A DNA stretch of 56,258 nucleotides from WHTX01 sp038255145 (lineage in GTDB: Bacteria; Actinomycetota; Acidimicrobiia; Acidimicrobiales; CAIXPF01). This document shows, piece by piece, positions 12,390 to 21,701 of the stretch. Numbering within the stretch: position 1 is the stretch's first letter; each line of letters starts with the position of its first letter. The notes under the pieces are model-generated. The model made no database searches. It worked only from the letters and a program-made list of their open reading frames with translations, and had not been told where the DNA came from. The DNA lies in the NCBI GenBank assembly GCA_038255145.1, contig JBBSLP010000037.1:1-56258 (forward strand), read 5' to 3'. The translations under genes were made by a program, and so were the position numbers.

Positions 12390-13241
12390 TCAGTGCCCCT
12401 TGGCGGGCTGGTTGAAGCGCGGGGTGCGCTTCTCCCGGAAGGCGGCCCCCCCTTCGCGGGCATCGGGCAGGTGGTCGGTGATGGCCGTCTTGGCGGCGAT
12501 CTCGTCGCAGGCCTGGGTGAAGGACAGCTCGGCCGCGTTGTAGATGGAGCGCTTGAGCAGGCGCATGGCCGCCTGGGGCCCGTTGGCCAGCTCGGTGGCC
12601 AGGGCCACGGCCCGGTCGGGCAGCTCGTCGGGGCTGCACACCTCGTGCACCAGGCCCAGCTCCAGGGCTTCTTCCGCGCTGACGATGCGCTTGCGCATGA
12701 TGAAGTCCATGGCCTTGGCCACGCCCAGGTGCTGGACCAGGAGCCACTGGCCACCCTCGTCGGGCAGCAGGCCGAAGCGCAGGGTGGCCGAACCCAGCTT
12801 GGCGTCGGTCGAGGCGATGCGGAAGTCGCAGGCCAGGGCGAGTGAGAGCCCGGTCTGGATGGCGAAGCCGTTCACCGCGGCGATGGTCAGCTTGTCGAGG
12901 TCGCGAATGGAACGGTTGACAGCCTGGGAGATGTGGCGCAGGGCGTCGTAGGTGCCCATGGCGTCGCCGTGGCCACCGGGCGACACCGGCACCTTGGTGG
13001 GGGCGTTGGCGGGGTCGCCGTAGCCGCCCATGTCATCGCCGGCCACGAAGGACCGTCCCGACCCGGTGAAGACGACGACCCGCACGGCATCGTCGAGCTG
13101 GGCCTGGAGCAGCAGCTCCACCAGGTCCCGCTTCATGCCCACGTTCATGGCGTTCATGCGCTCGGGCCGGTCGAAGGTGACGAGGGCGATGCCCGGGTCG
13201 TGCAGCTCGGCGTTGAACCCCTGGTAGGTACCCGTGTCCAT
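12390..13241 (-). CDS. Enoyl-CoA hydratase/isomerase family protein
   Basis: A 283-residue crotonase-fold enzyme, probably acting on an acyl-CoA in beta-oxidation or a related catabolic route. The first oxyanion block is FTGSGRSFVAGDDMGGYG near 59-76. The second, AAVNGFAIQTGLSLALACDFRIAS, is near 123-146, followed by LRFGLLPDEGGQWLL with the acidic pair used by hydratases. ATG 13241 is preceded by GGGGGGAAG at about 9 nt. The insertion with SPGGHGDAMGTYDALRHI after the first oxyanion block is longer than in the shortest members. The alpha/beta hydrolase follows on the same strand. Confidence 0.9.
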   Translation of the reverse strand: MDTGTYQGFNAELHDPGIALVTFDRPERMNAMNVGMKRDLVELLLQAQLDDAVRVVVFTGSGRSFVAGDDMGGYGDPANAPTKVPVSPGGHGDAMGTYDALRHISQAVNRSIRDLDKLTIAAVNGFAIQTGLSLALACDFRIASTDAKLGSATLRFGLLPDEGGQWLLVQHLGVAKAMDFIMRKRIVSAEEALELGLVHEVCSPDELPDRAVALATELANGPQAAMRLLKRSIYNAAELSFTQACDEIAAKTAITDHLPDAREGGAAFREKRTPRFNQPAKGH

Positions 13242-13354
13242 GATGATCTTCCCCCCCTGTACCCCTCCATGGGGCCGAGCGGGACCTTACCGGCGGTCGG
13301 CGGCGCGCACCCGTGGACCGAGGTCGTGCCCACCACCGGGCCGACGCAACGCCC

Positions 13355-13360
13355 TACCTT
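13355..13360 (+). promoter_or_regulatory. -10 box (TACCTT) for a leaderless start
   Basis: TACCTT ends 7 nt before ATG 13368, the spacing at which transcription would begin on the start codon itself. Confidence 0.5.
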
Positions 13361-13367
13361 GCGGGGG

Positions 13368-13880
13368 ATGGTGGCGACGACCCACGTGGTGGTGATGGGC
13401 CTGATGGCCTCGGGCAAGTCGAGCGTGGGCCGCACCCTGGCCGCACACCTGCACCGGCCCTTCCTCGACAACGACGAGCTGCTCGAAGCCCGCTACGGGG
13501 CCCAGGCCGCGGCCATCCAGGCCGCCGATGGCCAGGACGAGCTCCACCACCGAGAGGCGCTGGTCGTGCTCGACGCCCTGGCCCAGCCGGACCCGTCGGT
13601 CATCACCGCGGCGGCCTCGGTCGTCGAGGACGCCGAGGTGCGTAGCGCCCTGCTGCCCCACGACGTGGTGTGGCTCGACGCCCCCTGGCAGGTCCTGGCC
13701 CGCCGGGTGGCCGTGGGCGACGCCCACCGCCCCGGCCGTGGCCAGGGCCTGGCCGAGCTCCTCCGCCAGCAGCAGTTGGTGCGGGCCCCGCTGTTCCGCG
13801 AGGTGGCCGACATCACCGTGGACACGTCGGCGGCCACCCCCGGGGAGGTGGCCACCGACGTGCTCGGTCAGCTCCGGTGA
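13368..13880 (+). CDS. Small P-loop kinase, shikimate-kinase-like
   Basis: A 170-residue nucleotide-binding protein with Walker A GLMASGKSS at about 11-19, followed by VGRTLAAHLHRPFLDNDELLE, which matches the shikimate kinase/gluconate kinase pattern (G..GSGKS.....A..L...F.D.D). A REALVVLDAL helix and an Asp-rich VVWLDAPWQVLARRV strand-helix also fit the AroK-like superfamily. The usual shikimate-binding motifs (GGG before the LID, RPLL) are not clear, and no aromatic pathway genes are nearby, so substrate assignment to shikimate would be unsafe. ATG 13368 sits 7 nt after a TACCTT box. Confidence 0.75.
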   Translation: MVATTHVVVMGLMASGKSSVGRTLAAHLHRPFLDNDELLEARYGAQAAAIQAADGQDELHHREALVVLDALAQPDPSVITAAASVVEDAEVRSALLPHDVVWLDAPWQVLARRVAVGDAHRPGRGQGLAELLRQQQLVRAPLFREVADITVDTSAATPGEVATDVLGQLR

Positions 13881-13896
13881 TGGAGGCCGAGGCGGC

Positions 13897-15456
13897 TCAG
13901 CCGCAGGTGGCGGTGGCCTGGTTCCAGGCGCAGTTGGCCGTCTGCCCATTGAGGTTGATGACGGCTCCTTCGGGGACCCAGCTCTGCTTGTCGATGGAGA
14001 ACCGACCGAACTCGGAGGCCTCGCTCATGTAGGCGTCGGCGTTGCCGTCCATGGTCAGTCGCACCCCGTCGAGGTACAGCGGGTTCACGTAGTCGATGTG
14101 GCGCATGGCCGTCACCAGGTTGGTCCGGTTGAGGCCACCGGGGAGGGCGGCGGCGATGCGCAGCAGCTCCACGTAGGTGAGGCCGAAGTTGACCCCGGTA
14201 CCGAGGTTCGACGAGGACTGGGAATCGAGCCCTTGGTCGGCCAGCACCTTTCGTGCCCACTTGACCGCCGGCCGGTCCTGCACGGTCAGGTCGTTGATGT
14301 CGATCACGCCACCGCCCGCGATCAGCCAGTCCTTGACCGCGTCACCAGCCTTGTCCCGGCCCACGAAGCTGAGCGCTCGGCACACCGAGGGCATCCACAG
14401 CTGCTTGGCCGTCGTGTTCAGCCCGATGTTGGCGGCGTCGGTCGCGGCCTGGGTGCAGGCGACACCCGTCGACATGACGATGAACACGTCGGGGTTCTTG
14501 GCGGACAGGTTCGTCATCTCGTTGGTGACGGTGGCCGCCGAGGGTTCGATGTACTCGACCTCCAGGGAGATGTCGTGATCGCTCTGGGCCATGAACGCCT
14601 TCATGCCGCCCACGTAGGCCTTGCCGAAGTCGTTGTTCATGGCCAGACCGGCCACCGTCACCCCGGGCGGCAGGGTCCGCTCGATGTAGGAGCCCCACAG
14701 GATGGCCTCCGTGTTGTACCCGAGCAGGATCGACGTGGTCCACGGGTGGTTCACCGGATCGCCCCAGGCCGGGTGGCCGGTGACGCTGAGCGGTTGCGGG
14801 ACGCAGCGCTGGTTGAGCTTGTCGTACACCCGCATGGTGTTGGCCGAACCCTGCGTGGTGACGGCGAACACCTTCTCGCTGTCGATGAGCTCGTCGACGA
14901 GGGGGATGGTCCGGGCCGGGTCGTACCCATCGTCGCGGGCCACGCCCACGATCTTGCGGGTCTTGCCCTCCAAGTCCTCGATGCCGCCGAACTTGTCGTT
15001 CACGTAGGCGAAGACGGCCTCGAAGCCCCGGCCGATGTTGCCGCCGTCGGCCACGGTGCCCGAGTAGGGGAAGGCCCAGCCCACCTTGATCTCGGTATCC
15101 GTCAGGCCTTCGGTGTTGCTCCACCCCGCCGGGCACGCGGCGATGTCGATGGTGAACCCATCCGCACCCAGGACGGTCTTGCCGTCGGGCTGGAGACCGA
15201 AGCCTTCAGACTCGATGCGCTGGACGACGGTCTCACGCTGGGCCGACCACTGGGCCTCGAGCTCGTCGATGCTGCGGGCCGCCGCGGTCGTGACCGACGA
15301 GCCGGCGGTGGTGGCCGAACCACCCGACTGCTTGTCCACAGCCGACCTCACGTTCGAGTCGACGGTGGCGGTGGCGCCTTCGTCGCTGCTGGAGCCGCAG
15401 GCGGCGGCCAGCACCCCCACGACGAGCAGCCCCGGTAGGACGCGCGTGACCCTCAT
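13897..15456 (-). CDS. LivK-like ABC substrate-binding lipoprotein (paralogue)
   Basis: A 519-residue paralogue of the protein at 5476-7068. The signal peptide ends with lipobox LAAAC, Cys20. The same N-terminal module (W..QRETVVQRI...G, then TVLGADGF, then ACP) precedes the binding fold, which starts near VGWAFPYSG. Shared blocks include CVPQ...TGHPAWGDPV.HPWTT and NNDFGKAY. Like its paralogue it has no transporter partners in the window, so it may share a distant permease or act as a sensor-type binding protein. GGGGGAGAA lies just before ATG 15456, and a 7-bp inverted repeat (15492-15498 with 15512-15518) upstream may be an operator. The ligand is unknown. Confidence 0.87.
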   Translation of the reverse strand: MRVTRVLPGLLVVGVLAAACGSSSDEGATATVDSNVRSAVDKQSGGSATTAGSSVTTAAARSIDELEAQWSAQRETVVQRIESEGFGLQPDGKTVLGADGFTIDIAACPAGWSNTEGLTDTEIKVGWAFPYSGTVADGGNIGRGFEAVFAYVNDKFGGIEDLEGKTRKIVGVARDDGYDPARTIPLVDELIDSEKVFAVTTQGSANTMRVYDKLNQRCVPQPLSVTGHPAWGDPVNHPWTTSILLGYNTEAILWGSYIERTLPPGVTVAGLAMNNDFGKAYVGGMKAFMAQSDHDISLEVEYIEPSAATVTNEMTNLSAKNPDVFIVMSTGVACTQAATDAANIGLNTTAKQLWMPSVCRALSFVGRDKAGDAVKDWLIAGGGVIDINDLTVQDRPAVKWARKVLADQGLDSQSSSNLGTGVNFGLTYVELLRIAAALPGGLNRTNLVTAMRHIDYVNPLYLDGVRLTMDGNADAYMSEASEFGRFSIDKQSWVPEGAVINLNGQTANCAWNQATATCG

Positions 15457-15603
15457 GTGTTCTCCCCCATCCCTCCCGATCCCCCGACCGGAATGGCGCT
15501 GAAGGCCAACTCGCCATTCAGGTCAGGCTTGCATCGGCCCAGGTGACAGGGCTGTCATCGGGTCAGCGGCCACGCTGCGGACGACAGGATCAGGCGGGCC
15601 AGA

Positions 15604-16263
<660 letters not shown>

Positions 16264-16322
16264 CAGCACCTCCCGTGCAGTGCCCTCCACGGTAGCGATC
16301 AACCACCCCTTGACGAGCCCCA

Positions 16323-17108
16323 TCAGTACAGCTGGGAGGTGCCTTCGACAGCCTGGCCGTCGCGGGCCCGGCCCAGGTCACGGCGCATGCCAGCCACCAG
16401 GGCACCGAAGTCCGACGAGGCGGTGAGCATCTGGAAGCCCTGGGCCACGCGGGTGGGGGTGATGGCGGCGTCGGCATGGGCCCCCGCGGCGATCCCCCGC
16501 TGGCGGCAGCCGGCCACCACGGCGGTGATGGCGTCGACGAACACCCCGGGGTTGTCCACCCCCGGCGGTAGGCCGTAGGTGATGGACAGGTCGGCGGGAC
16601 CCACGTAGACGGCGTCGATGCCCTCGACGTCGAGGATGGCGTCGAGGCCGGCGATGGCCGCACTGGTCTCGATCATGGGGATGCAGGCGATCTCGTCGTT
16701 GGCCCGGGAGAAGTAGTCGGGCCCGGCGTAGAGCGAGGCCCGCAGGGGGCCGTAGGACCGGGCGCCCACGGGGGCGTAGCGGCAGGCGGCCACGGCGGCG
16801 CGGGCCTCGGCCTCGGTGTTGACCATGGGGATGATGACGCCCATGGCCCCGGCGTCGAGCACCCGACCGATGATGCCGGGCTCGTTCCACGGCACCCGCA
16901 CGATGGGGGTCGAGGCCGACGGTGAGATGGCCTGGAGCATGGCCACGCACTGGCGGAAGTCGGCCAGGCCGTGCTGCATGTCCACGCAGACGTAGTCGAA
17001 GCCGGCCTGGCCCACGGCCTCGGCCACCACGGTGTCGGGGATGGACAGCCACGCCCCGTACGTCGGCTCGCCCGCCCGCCACTTGGCCTTCAGCGCGTTC
17101 TCTCGCAT
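16323..17108 (-). CDS. HpcH/HpaI-family aldolase
   Basis: A 261-residue metal-dependent class-II aldolase of the 4-hydroxy-2-oxo-heptane-dioate aldolase/citrate lyase family, splitting 2-oxo-hydroxy acids to pyruvate plus an aldehyde. Seen: VCVDMQHGLADF near 40-51, the metal ligand Glu in IPMIETSAAI near 145, and the metal ligand Asp in YVGPADLSI near 170. APVGARSYGP, with the pyruvate-binding region, is also present. ATG 17108 is preceded by GGGGGTCATCGAGG. The stop overlaps an in-frame ATG of msrA by one base. Members also serve garbicidal-type aromatic catabolism; the real substrate is not known. Confidence 0.9.
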   Translation of the reverse strand: MRENALKAKWRAGEPTYGAWLSIPDTVVAEAVGQAGFDYVCVDMQHGLADFRQCVAMLQAISPSASTPIVRVPWNEPGIIGRVLDAGAMGVIIPMVNTEAEARAAVAACRYAPVGARSYGPLRASLYAGPDYFSRANDEIACIPMIETSAAIAGLDAILDVEGIDAVYVGPADLSITYGLPPGVDNPGVFVDAITAVVAGCRQRGIAAGAHADAAITPTRVAQGFQMLTASSDFGALVAGMRRDLGRARDGQAVEGTSQLY

Positions 17109-17155
17109 CCTCGATGACCCCCATGGTGACCAGACCGGTTTCGGCCGCCGGAGCG

Positions 17156-17161
17156 TAGTGT
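17156..17161 (+). promoter_or_regulatory. -10 box (TAGTGT)
   Basis: TAGTGT ends 8 nt before ATG 17170, consistent with a leaderless transcript. Confidence 0.45.
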
Positions 17162-17169
17162 TGCCCGAC

Positions 17170-17988
17170 ATGACGGGCTGGCTCGACCGGGTGCGGGGGC
17201 TGCTCGGGTCCGGCGCGGCGGGGACGGATGCGCGGACAGGCCGGGGCGGCCGGGTGACGGGGGATCCGCCGTCGGGCAACGGGGCGTCGTCGTTCCACCT
17301 GTTCTGGGACCTGCCCGGTGAGTTCGCCGCCGTGAGCGCCACCCTCGAGGTGAGCCTGCCTCCCACGGCGCGCCGCTTGTACTTCTGGGCCCTCCAGGCC
17401 TCCTTCGTCGAGGCCGGCCGCCAGGGCGGGGCTGGCCACCTGGGCCTGCAGTGGCACCCGCAGTACCCCGGGTCGACGGCGGTGAACTGGGGTGGCTACC
17501 GGGCCGGCGGCGGCGAGCTCGACGGCTCGCGCTCGCTCCTGGCCGGCACGTTGGGCAACGTCAACACCCGCGACTACCCCTGGGTGGCCGGGCGGCGCTA
17601 CCGGTTGAGCATCGCTCCGGCCCCGCCCGAGCTCCAGCCCGGGGGCGGGCTGACGGCGTGGCGAGGCTCGGTGACCGATCTGGCCACGGGCTCCGTCGCC
17701 GCCGTGCGCGACCTGTTGGCTGCGGGCTCCCGCCTGACCAGCCCCATGGTGTGGTCCGAGGTCTTCGCCCGCTGCGACCACCCCACCGTCGAGGTGCGCT
17801 GGTCCGACCTCGAAGCCCTGACGTCCGGGGGCGAGATCGTCCGCCCGGCCAGCGTGGGCATCAACTACCAGAACCACGCCGACGGCGGTTGCGCCAACAC
17901 CAGCACCGCCGTGGTCGACGGCGTCGCCATCCAGCGCACCAACGTGGCCCGCGACCACGCCCAGGGCGTCCACCTCCCCCTGCCCTGA
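17170..17988 (+). CDS. Uncharacterised protein, beta-rich
   Basis: A 272-residue protein I do not recognise. No signal peptide or membrane span is evident. After about 40 Gly-rich residues come alternating hydrophobic segments with many aromatic residues: FHLFWDLPGEF, RRLYFWALQASFVE, LGLQWHPQYPG, VNWGGY, RDYPWVAGRRYRLSI, MVWSEVF, GINYQNHADGGCANTSTAVV. This suggests a beta-sandwich or lectin-like fold in which a ligand is displayed among Trp and Tyr residues; that is inference. A -10 box at 17156-17161 precedes the ATG. It diverges from the HpaI-type gene. The reading frame is a strong coding frame with high third-position GC. Confidence 0.75.
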   Translation: MTGWLDRVRGLLGSGAAGTDARTGRGGRVTGDPPSGNGASSFHLFWDLPGEFAAVSATLEVSLPPTARRLYFWALQASFVEAGRQGGAGHLGLQWHPQYPGSTAVNWGGYRAGGGELDGSRSLLAGTLGNVNTRDYPWVAGRRYRLSIAPAPPELQPGGGLTAWRGSVTDLATGSVAAVRDLLAAGSRLTSPMVWSEVFARCDHPTVEVRWSDLEALTSGGEIVRPASVGINYQNHADGGCANTSTAVVDGVAIQRTNVARDHAQGVHLPLP

Positions 17989-18021
17989 CGGTCGGCGCCG
18001 GGCTTGTGCGCCGACGCCGGC

Positions 18022-19017
18022 TCAGCCGGGGATCAGGCGCTCGGCCAGCAGTTCGTAGCTGCGGACCCGTGCCTGGTGGTCCCACACGATGGTGACCACC
18101 ATCATCTCGTCGGCCCCGTAACGGTCGGCCATGGCCACCACCTCGGCGGTGGCCCGGTCGACCCCGCCCACGATGGGCGCCACCCTGCCCACGTCGAGGG
18201 CCAGGCGGCGCAGGGCGGTCGACCGCCAGGCTTCGACCTCGGCGGGTGAGGGGATGGTCCCGCCCAGGCCGCGAGACCGCCACATGCGGACGGAGCTGGC
18301 CAGAGCCTCGGCCTCGTCGTCGGTGTCGGCACAGATCACCGCCGCCGCCACCAGCACCTGGGGCTCGGGCCACCGGGCCGAGGGCCGGTACTGCTCCCGG
18401 TAAGCGGCCACGATGGGCCCGCCGTCACCCTGGGCGATGAAGTGGGCCCAGGCCAGGGGCAGACCGAAGTGGGCGGCGTAGGACGCCGAGTCCACCGACG
18501 ATGCCAGCACCCACACCTGGGGCGAGCCCGCCACCGTGGGCGTGGCCTTGATGCCCACGAGCGGCGAGTCCCCGGGAAGGGCGTCGTCGAGCAGCCACAC
18601 CAGGTCCTGGAGCTGGTTGGGGTAGTACTCGACGGCCAGCATGCGCCCGCCGCGGGCCAGGGCCGCCGCCGTCCGCTGGTCCGAACCCGGCGCCCGCCCC
18701 ACGCCCAGATCGACCCGACCCGGGTGCAGGGCCTCGAGCACCTTGAACGTCTCGGCCACCTTGAGGGGGGCGTAGTGGCTGAGCATCACCCCACCCGAAC
18801 CGACCCGTAGCGTGTCCGTGGCCGAGAGCAGGTGGCCGATGAGCACCTCGGGGGCCGAGCCCGCCAGGCCCTCGGTGCCGTGGTGCTCGGCCACCCAGTA
18901 GCGGTGGTAGCCCAACCGCTCGGCGGCCCGGGCCAGGTCCACGCTGTTGCCCAGGGCCTGGGCCGCGGTGGATCCCGAAGGGATGGGTGACTGGTCGAGC
19001 ACGCTCAGCCTGGGCAT
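18022..19017 (-). CDS. LLM class oxidoreductase, MsnO8-like
   Basis: A 331-residue luciferase-superfamily enzyme of the group that starts LSVLDQSPI (MsnO8/YhbW-like). Seen: VAEHHGTEGLAGSAPEVLIGHL near residue 43, the RVGSGGVMLSHYAPLKVAETFKVLEALHPGRVDLGVGRAPGSD stretch that carries the flavin phosphate site, and a C-terminal GADEMMVVTIVWDHQARVRSYELLAE helix. This is a different branch from the two paralogues at 7218 and 44714. It may reduce or oxygenate an unknown metabolite with FMN or F420. It is followed by the GGDEF/EAL gene on its upstream side, with 39 bp between. Confidence 0.87.
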   Translation of the reverse strand: MPRLSVLDQSPIPSGSTAAQALGNSVDLARAAERLGYHRYWVAEHHGTEGLAGSAPEVLIGHLLSATDTLRVGSGGVMLSHYAPLKVAETFKVLEALHPGRVDLGVGRAPGSDQRTAAALARGGRMLAVEYYPNQLQDLVWLLDDALPGDSPLVGIKATPTVAGSPQVWVLASSVDSASYAAHFGLPLAWAHFIAQGDGGPIVAAYREQYRPSARWPEPQVLVAAAVICADTDDEAEALASSVRMWRSRGLGGTIPSPAEVEAWRSTALRRLALDVGRVAPIVGGVDRATAEVVAMADRYGADEMMVVTIVWDHQARVRSYELLAERLIPG

Positions 19018-19056
19018 GGCCCCCCATCCTCCCCGACCACCTCCACCGCCGTGCAG

Positions 19057-21015
19057 TCAGACGCGCAGCGGGGTTGCCGGACGCCCCGTCACCAGGCCCA
19101 GAGCGGCGAGCAGGCGGTCCGGCGCCAGGGCGGGGGCGAAGCGCAGGCCCTGGACCCGGGGGCATCCCAGCTCGACCAGCACGGCCTCCTGCTCGACTGT
19201 CTCCACCCCGGTGGCCACCACGCCCGAGCCCAGCCGGTCGGCCAGGGTCAAGAGCGTCTCGACCACGGCCCGGTGGCGGGCGCTGGTGGCGATGGGACCG
19301 ATGAAGCTCTGGTCGATCTTGACCACATCGAAGGACAGCTCGGCCAGCAGGGACAGCGACGACGATCCCGCGCCCACGTCGTCGAGGACGATCCTCGTGC
19401 CCATGGCCCGCAGGGTGCCGAGCACGTCACGGGCCGCGGCGCCGGCGCTGAGCACGGCCGATTCGGTGACCTCGACGGACAGCATGGAGGCCGGGCAGGC
19501 GGCCTCGTCGAGCACCCGGCCCACCCGGTCGATGACCGAGCGACGGGCCAGCTGGGCCGGAGGCAGGTTGATGCCGACGGTCAGGTCGCGCCGGGTGGGA
19601 GCCAGGCGGGCCAACAGGCGGGTGGTGGCCACGAAGGCGGCCTCGGTGACGGCGTCGAGCTGGCCGGCCTCGGCGGCCAGGCCCACGAACTCGCTGGCCG
19701 TGAGCAGGCCGCGCCGGGGGTGGGCCCAACGGGCCAGGGCCTCGGCCCCCACGATGCACCCGGGGCCGAGCTCGATCTCGGGCTGGAACCAGGCGAACAC
19801 CTCGCCCCGCGCCAGACCATCGGCCAGCTCACCCTCGTCGTCCACCTTGCGACGCAGGTCGGCCCGCAGGTGCTCGTCGAACAACTCGACGCGGTCCCGA
19901 CCGGCCTGCTTGGCCCGGTACAGGGCCGCGTCGGCGTGACGTAGCAGGTCATCGGCTGTGTCCGCCCTCCCCGCCACGGCCAGACCGGCGCTGATGGACG
20001 CCGGCACCCGGCGGCCCTCGATGGCGTAGGTGCCGCGGGCCGCGGTCCGCACCCGCTCGGCCCGCACCAGGGCATCGACCGGTGAGCGCACGTCCCGCAG
20101 CAGGGCGGTGAGCTCGTCGCCGCCGTGACGGGCCAGCACGTCGCCGTCGTCGAGGGCGCCCCGGGCCCGCTCGGCCAGGTCGCACAGCAGCACGTCACCA
20201 GCCACGTGTCCCAACGAATCGTTGAGCACCTTGAACCGATCGACGTCGAGGAACAGCACCGCCACCTGGCCGGGGGAGGCCTCGAGGGCGCCGTCGAGCT
20301 CGGCCAGGAAGCGGGCCCGGTTGACCAGGCCGGTCAGGGGGTCGTGGGTGGCCCGGTGCTCGAGGGAACCGTTGGCCTGTTCGAGCTCGGTGTTGGCCCC
20401 GCTCAGCTCGTCGGCCAGGCGGGCGTTGTCGTCGGCCAGCCGGTGGGCCCCGACCACGACCCCGTTGGCCGTGCGGTGCAGGCCCAGGGCCAGCACGGCC
20501 ATGAACACCGCGCCTGCCGCCACCAGGTGCTCGAACCGGCCACCTCCGAGATAGGCAGCGAAGACGATGGTGCACAGCGGCACGTGGAAGGCCAGGAAGC
20601 AGCGGGTGCTGGCCGCGTTGACGATCTGGTTGTTGGCCGTCGAGGCCACCAGGAAGCACAGGACGAGCATGGCCACATCGCGGTGGGCCGCCCCGTGGGG
20701 GGCGATGAGCACCACCGCGGCCCAGGCGCTGGACATGGCCGCCGTGGTGGCCACCATGGTGGCTTCGGCCAGGGGGGTGGGCCCACCCCGGCTGCGCACC
20801 CGACCCCAGCGCCACGATGCCGCCGTGTCGAGCGCGGCTGTCACCGTGACGACCGCACCCCAGAGCACGACGCGACCGTGGTCGACCACCGGCCACAGCA
20901 ACACGGCCAGCAGGGCCACCGAGACGGGCACGGACGCGGCCATGCCCATGGCCACCCGGGTGCGGGCGTCGAGGCAACCGAGGCGGACGGCCTGTCCGGC
21001 CCCAGCGACGCTCAT
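19057..21015 (-). CDS. Membrane GGDEF-EAL protein (cyclic-di-GMP turnover)
   Basis: A 652-residue protein. About six hydrophobic segments in residues 20-185 form a MASE-like sensor, then a short coiled linker (RLADDNARLADEL...ELEQANGSLEHRATHDPLTGL). The GGDEF domain covers about 220-375 with the signature RHGGDEL (GGDEL at 298-302) and no upstream RxxD inhibitory site. The EAL domain covers about 395-640 with EALARW (EAL at 425-427), VGINLPP, EVTES, VKIDQSF and ATGVETVEQ. The loop-6 motif is DDVGAGSSS rather than DDFGTGYSS. Both activities could be retained. ATG 21015 has GGAGAGGAG directly before it. It diverges from the DsbB-like gene. Confidence 0.9.
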   Translation of the reverse strand: MSVAGAGQAVRLGCLDARTRVAMGMAASVPVSVALLAVLLWPVVDHGRVVLWGAVVTVTAALDTAASWRWGRVRSRGGPTPLAEATMVATTAAMSSAWAAVVLIAPHGAAHRDVAMLVLCFLVASTANNQIVNAASTRCFLAFHVPLCTIVFAAYLGGGRFEHLVAAGAVFMAVLALGLHRTANGVVVGAHRLADDNARLADELSGANTELEQANGSLEHRATHDPLTGLVNRARFLAELDGALEASPGQVAVLFLDVDRFKVLNDSLGHVAGDVLLCDLAERARGALDDGDVLARHGGDELTALLRDVRSPVDALVRAERVRTAARGTYAIEGRRVPASISAGLAVAGRADTADDLLRHADAALYRAKQAGRDRVELFDEHLRADLRRKVDDEGELADGLARGEVFAWFQPEIELGPGCIVGAEALARWAHPRRGLLTASEFVGLAAEAGQLDAVTEAAFVATTRLLARLAPTRRDLTVGINLPPAQLARRSVIDRVGRVLDEAACPASMLSVEVTESAVLSAGAAARDVLGTLRAMGTRIVLDDVGAGSSSLSLLAELSFDVVKIDQSFIGPIATSARHRAVVETLLTLADRLGSGVVATGVETVEQEAVLVELGCPRVQGLRFAPALAPDRLLAALGLVTGRPATPLRV

Positions 21016-21153
21016 CTCCTCTCCATCGGCTGTTACGCCCTCGGCATTGAGCGCGGATGGCCGCAGCGGAGCCGCGGTCGCCGTCGGCGGCGCACCGGAT
21101 GACGAGGGGACGACGACAGCGCCCGACGACGCCACCTGGGCGGCGGCCGACCC

Positions 21154-21159
21154 TAGGCT
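21154..21159 (+). promoter_or_regulatory. -10 box (TAGGCT)
   Basis: TAGGCT ends 8 nt before the TTG at 21168 and supports that codon as a leaderless start. Confidence 0.45.
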
Positions 21160-21167
21160 CCGGGGCC

Positions 21168-21701
21168 TTGGACGTCGCGACCGCATCGCTCTTCTTCGCC
21201 CTGCTGTCCCTGGTGGCGTTGGCCGGTGGCCTGGCCGGCTGGATCAGCCTGGCCTTCCGTTCGGGCCCGGTGGCCCGGCTGCGGACCGACATCGCCCCCA
21301 TCGCCCTGCCCCTGGCCTTCGTCGTGGCCTTGGTGGCGACCGTGGGCAGCCTCTACTACTCCGAGGTGGCCCACTTCACCCCGTGCCGCCTGTGCTGGTA
21401 CCAGCGCATCGCCATGTACCCGCTGTCGGTCATCCTCGGCATCGCCACCTTCCGCCGCGACCTCGCCGTGCGCCGCTACGTGCTGCCCCTGGCCCTGGTC
21501 GGGCTGGCCGTGTCGGTGTACCACTTCCAGCTCCAGCTGTTCCCCGACCAGGCCACGGCCTGCGACATCGAAGCCCCGTGCACGACCAAGGAGGTCGAGG
21601 AGCTGGGCTTCGTGACCATCCCCTTCATGGCCGGTGCCGGCTTCGTGGCCATCTCCGGGCTGCTGGCCGCGGCCCGACCCCTCTCCGAGGAGGACGACTG
21701 A
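21168..21701 (+). CDS. DsbB-like disulfide bond formation membrane protein
   Basis: A 177-residue protein with four hydrophobic segments. The quinone-side motif TPCRLCWYQR (CxxC) is in the second helix region. A second Cys pair lies in the large external loop (ACDIEAPC). The layout matches DsbB/BdbC, which re-oxidise a thioredoxin-like partner and pass electrons to quinone. TTG 21168 was chosen because the N-terminus then begins LDVATASLFFALLSLV, a good first helix, and a TAGGCT box is 8 nt upstream. An ATG at 21099 would add 23 basic residues. The stop overlaps the start of the thioredoxin-like gene (TGATG), so the two are one translationally coupled unit. Confidence 0.85.
   Translation: MDVATASLFFALLSLVALAGGLAGWISLAFRSGPVARLRTDIAPIALPLAFVVALVATVGSLYYSEVAHFTPCRLCWYQRIAMYPLSVILGIATFRRDLAVRRYVLPLALVGLAVSVYHFQLQLFPDQATACDIEAPCTTKEVEELGFVTIPFMAGAGFVAISGLLAAARPLSEEDD

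Noticed and set aside
12933..13367. Upstream extension of the small kinase gene to 12933
   Set aside because: It overlaps the enoyl-CoA hydratase on the other strand and lacks conserved sequence; the P-loop and -10 box place the start at 13368.
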